Assembly: GCA_947178565.1 (NCBI GenBank)
Contig: CAMWYV010000053.1
Span: 1-7,288, forward strand
Direction: 5' to 3'
DNA from: an uncultured Porphyromonadaceae bacterium
GTDB lineage: Bacteria; Bacteroidota; Bacteroidia; Bacteroidales; Muribaculaceae
DNA length: 7,288 nt
Part shown: piece after piece, positions 6,212-7,288 of the stretch
Position numbering within the stretch: position 1 is the stretch's first letter
Layout: each line of letters opens with the position of its first letter
Made by a program: the position numbers and the translations under genes
Notes under the pieces: model-generated
What the model was told of the DNA's origin: nothing
Databases searched by the model: none
Seen by the model: the letters and a program-made list of their open reading frames with translations, nothing else

Positions 6212-6570
6212 TACAAGATTGAACAAACCGGAATAAGGTTTTAAATTATATCTGAATAATAGCAATAAACCTCTGGATATCTTTTTGAAAAATCTCATTC
6301 CTTGTATAATTAAATAATCCCAAAAGTCATCCTATAAAGTTCACTTATTAGGCATCCTCTTTCTTTTGTGGTACGGAACTTATTCGAAAGATATTTCTTA
6401 TTAACTTAGACATCATTGAAGTGACTTTCTTATTATTAATTACAAATATATCTAATTCTTTAAAGCCTATTGTACTAAAAATAAACCATTACCAGAATTG
6501 GTAACGGTTTATTTTCATTAGTATTGCCGGATAGTAATACATTCTAGTGGAGGTGTAAATCAGAAAATTT
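6212..6570. other. Gene-less AT-rich stretch between convergent genes
   Basis: I see no supported gene in these 359 bases on either strand; frames are short and broken by stops. A weak 5-bp hairpin (AAACC 6225-6229 with GGTTT 6237-6241, followed by TTAAATT) lies just after the AraC-type stop and might be its terminator. A much stronger terminator hairpin sits at 6478-6515. The remainder, about 6245-6475, shows no clear repeat, tRNA or insertion-sequence end. Confidence 0.6.
6478..6515. terminator. Bidirectional intrinsic terminator between convergent genes
   Basis: A 16-bp stem (6478-6493 with 6500-6515, one A-C mismatch at 6488/6505) closes a six-base AGAATT loop. The stem is GC-rich towards the loop and ends in A/T runs, giving a U-rich tail in both directions. 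It lies 55 bases past the stop of the DUF4468-like gene, and about 270 bases past the AraC-type stop. It therefore mainly serves the former but can block read-through from either side. Confidence 0.75.
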
Positions 6571-7134
6571 TCACCATTCTTCTTCTGCAGTATTTGCCTC
6601 CAGTCCAAGAATACTATTTACTAGCCCATTAATTTGATTCTCTACATGGAATATATCATTTTTGTTTTTATCTTTCGGCTCTCCTGTTTTCTTATCATAC
6701 CATTTAGAAACGATATAGCGGAATTCTCCATAAGAAATTGGCTGAGTGTTGAATGTAATTTGATTCTCTATATACGGTGCAGTAACTCTTACACGACCAT
6801 CCTTGATTTTGAACTCTAACTGATAGTAACCTCCACCATCAAAAGTTAATATAACTTTCTTTTGACATAGGTTTGATGAATAGCCCCGAACCTTAATCGA
6901 GGCATCTTCAACACCGCTCATGACTTTTGATGGGTCGTTATAAATAGAACCTACATTTGTGGCTAATGTTTGATAGATTTCGTGAGCAGATTTTCCTTCA
7001 AATGGGACGACAATAAAATCTTCTCCACTATCAGTAATAAACGATGCTAATGGGGTTAAATTGAAATGCACTTTTTCTTGCGCCATTACATTCACTGATA
7101 GAAAAAACACAATCAATGTGAGTAATTTTTTCAT
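6571..7134 (-). CDS. Secreted DUF4468-like protein
   Basis: The protein has 187 residues. Residues 1-18 form a signal peptide (MKKLLTLIVFFLSVNVMA), with cleavage expected before Gln19. The mature part resembles the DUF4468 family of Bacteroidetes envelope proteins, which have a TBP-like fold. It shows VVPFEGKSAHEIYQTL (42-57), a strand-rich middle with GVEDASIKVRGYSS and KKVILTFDGGGYYQLEFKIK (92-111), then GRVRVTAPYIE (113-123). A charged helix at about 140-178 closes the protein. Function of the family is unknown, and the family call rests on overall pattern rather than one decisive motif. It stands alone, converges on the AraC-type gene, and has its own terminator, so it is not part of the redox operon. 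The start is preceded by an A-rich leader with an 8-base tandem repeat and no Shine-Dalgarno sequence. Confidence 0.78.
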   Translation of the reverse strand: MKKLLTLIVFFLSVNVMAQEKVHFNLTPLASFITDSGEDFIVVPFEGKSAHEIYQTLATNVGSIYNDPSKVMSGVEDASIKVRGYSSNLCQKKVILTFDGGGYYQLEFKIKDGRVRVTAPYIENQITFNTQPISYGEFRYIVSKWYDKKTGEPKDKNKNDIFHVENQINGLVNSILGLEANTAEEEW

Positions 7135-7152
7135 TTGTTTATTTGTTTATTT
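7133..7152. repeat. Short tandem repeat in the leader of the DUF4468-like gene
   Basis: ATTTGTTT occurs 2.5 times in a row, directly before and touching the start codon. On the coding strand this is an unstructured A-rich leader (AAACAAAT units), which fits the S1-type translation start of Bacteroidetes. Copy number could vary by slippage and shift leader length, but two and a half copies is few. Confidence 0.5.
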
Positions 7153-7219
7153 AGTTTTACGCATTATTGCCGTTATTTATATCTTTTGACTCAGTATGCG
7201 CAAATGCAATAAAACAAAA

Positions 7220-7287
7220 GCGCAGACTTCCGTCATACGCTATCTTGGCTCACCACAAGCCATAATCAATGATGAGAAAGTCCGCAC
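7220..7287 (-). other. Long stem-loop at the right edge (terminator-like or structured RNA)
   Basis: In the minus-strand RNA, GUGCGGACUUUC (7287-7276) pairs over all 12 positions with GGAAGUCUGCGC (7231-7220), using three G-U pairs. Inside, UGGCU pairs with AGCCA (7262-7258 and 7250-7246) around a seven-base loop, with a further UCAU/AUGA pairing between the two. The stem is followed by UUUUGUUUUAUU. On the plus strand the same arms have three mismatches, so the minus strand is the likelier transcript. It could end a gene lying right of the window, act in the leader of the DUF4468-like gene, or mark the end of a mobile element. Confidence 0.5.
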
Positions 7288-7288
7288 C

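Noticed and set aside
6225..6242. Small hairpin after the AraC-type stop as its dedicated terminator.
   Set aside because: The stem is only five pairs and the tail is a mixed T/A stretch; too weak to list as a terminator.
7196..7288. Open plus-strand frame from ATG 7196 to the window edge (31 codons, MRKCNKTKAQT...), possibly the start of a divergent gene or transposase.
   Set aside because: It is short and cut by the edge, has no recognisable motif, and covers the stem-loop that favours minus-strand transcription. Sequence to the right would decide.

Overview
The window looks like a chromosomal segment of a Bacteroidales bacterium (Bacteroides, Prevotella or Muribaculaceae type). Evidence for this: lipoprotein signals typical of the phylum, a C-terminal tail resembling the type IX sorting domain, a DUF4468-like protein, A-rich leaders without a Shine-Dalgarno sequence, and TAnnTTTG-type -7 promoter boxes. 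Base composition is moderate and even across the main gene cluster. The genus cannot be fixed by reading alone.

Positions 22-5160 form one tightly packed minus-strand operon, read right to left. Its order is: a small unrecognised protein; a maltose/galactoside-type O-acetyltransferase; an exported flavodoxin with a sorting-like C-terminal tail; a 47-residue ORF resembling an aldo/keto reductase fragment; an exported ACMSD-like amidohydrolase; a flavin reductase; a lipoprotein with an antibiotic-biosynthesis-monooxygenase (ABM) domain; an exported carboxymuconolactone decarboxylase-cupin fusion; and a lipoprotein flavodoxin. Junctions are 2-10 bases apart or are 4-base ATGA overlaps (three of them), so co-transcription and translational coupling are likely. 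An AraC-family regulator (5306-6211) is divergent from the operon. The shared intergenic region holds a 23-bp imperfect palindrome and candidate promoters facing both ways.

Positions 6212-6570 contain no gene I can support, but they do contain a strong bidirectional terminator hairpin. A DUF4468-like secreted protein follows on the minus strand (6571-7134). The right edge carries a long stem-loop (7220-7287) whose pairing is continuous only in the minus-strand RNA.

How the genes may work together (inference): the families recur in clusters handling quinones, aromatic ring-cleavage products, aldehydes or other electrophiles under AraC control. Here five of the nine operon proteins carry export signals, so the redox and ring-processing chemistry appears to sit in the cell envelope, beside a flavin reductase that looks cytosolic. 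The substrate cannot be read from the sequence.
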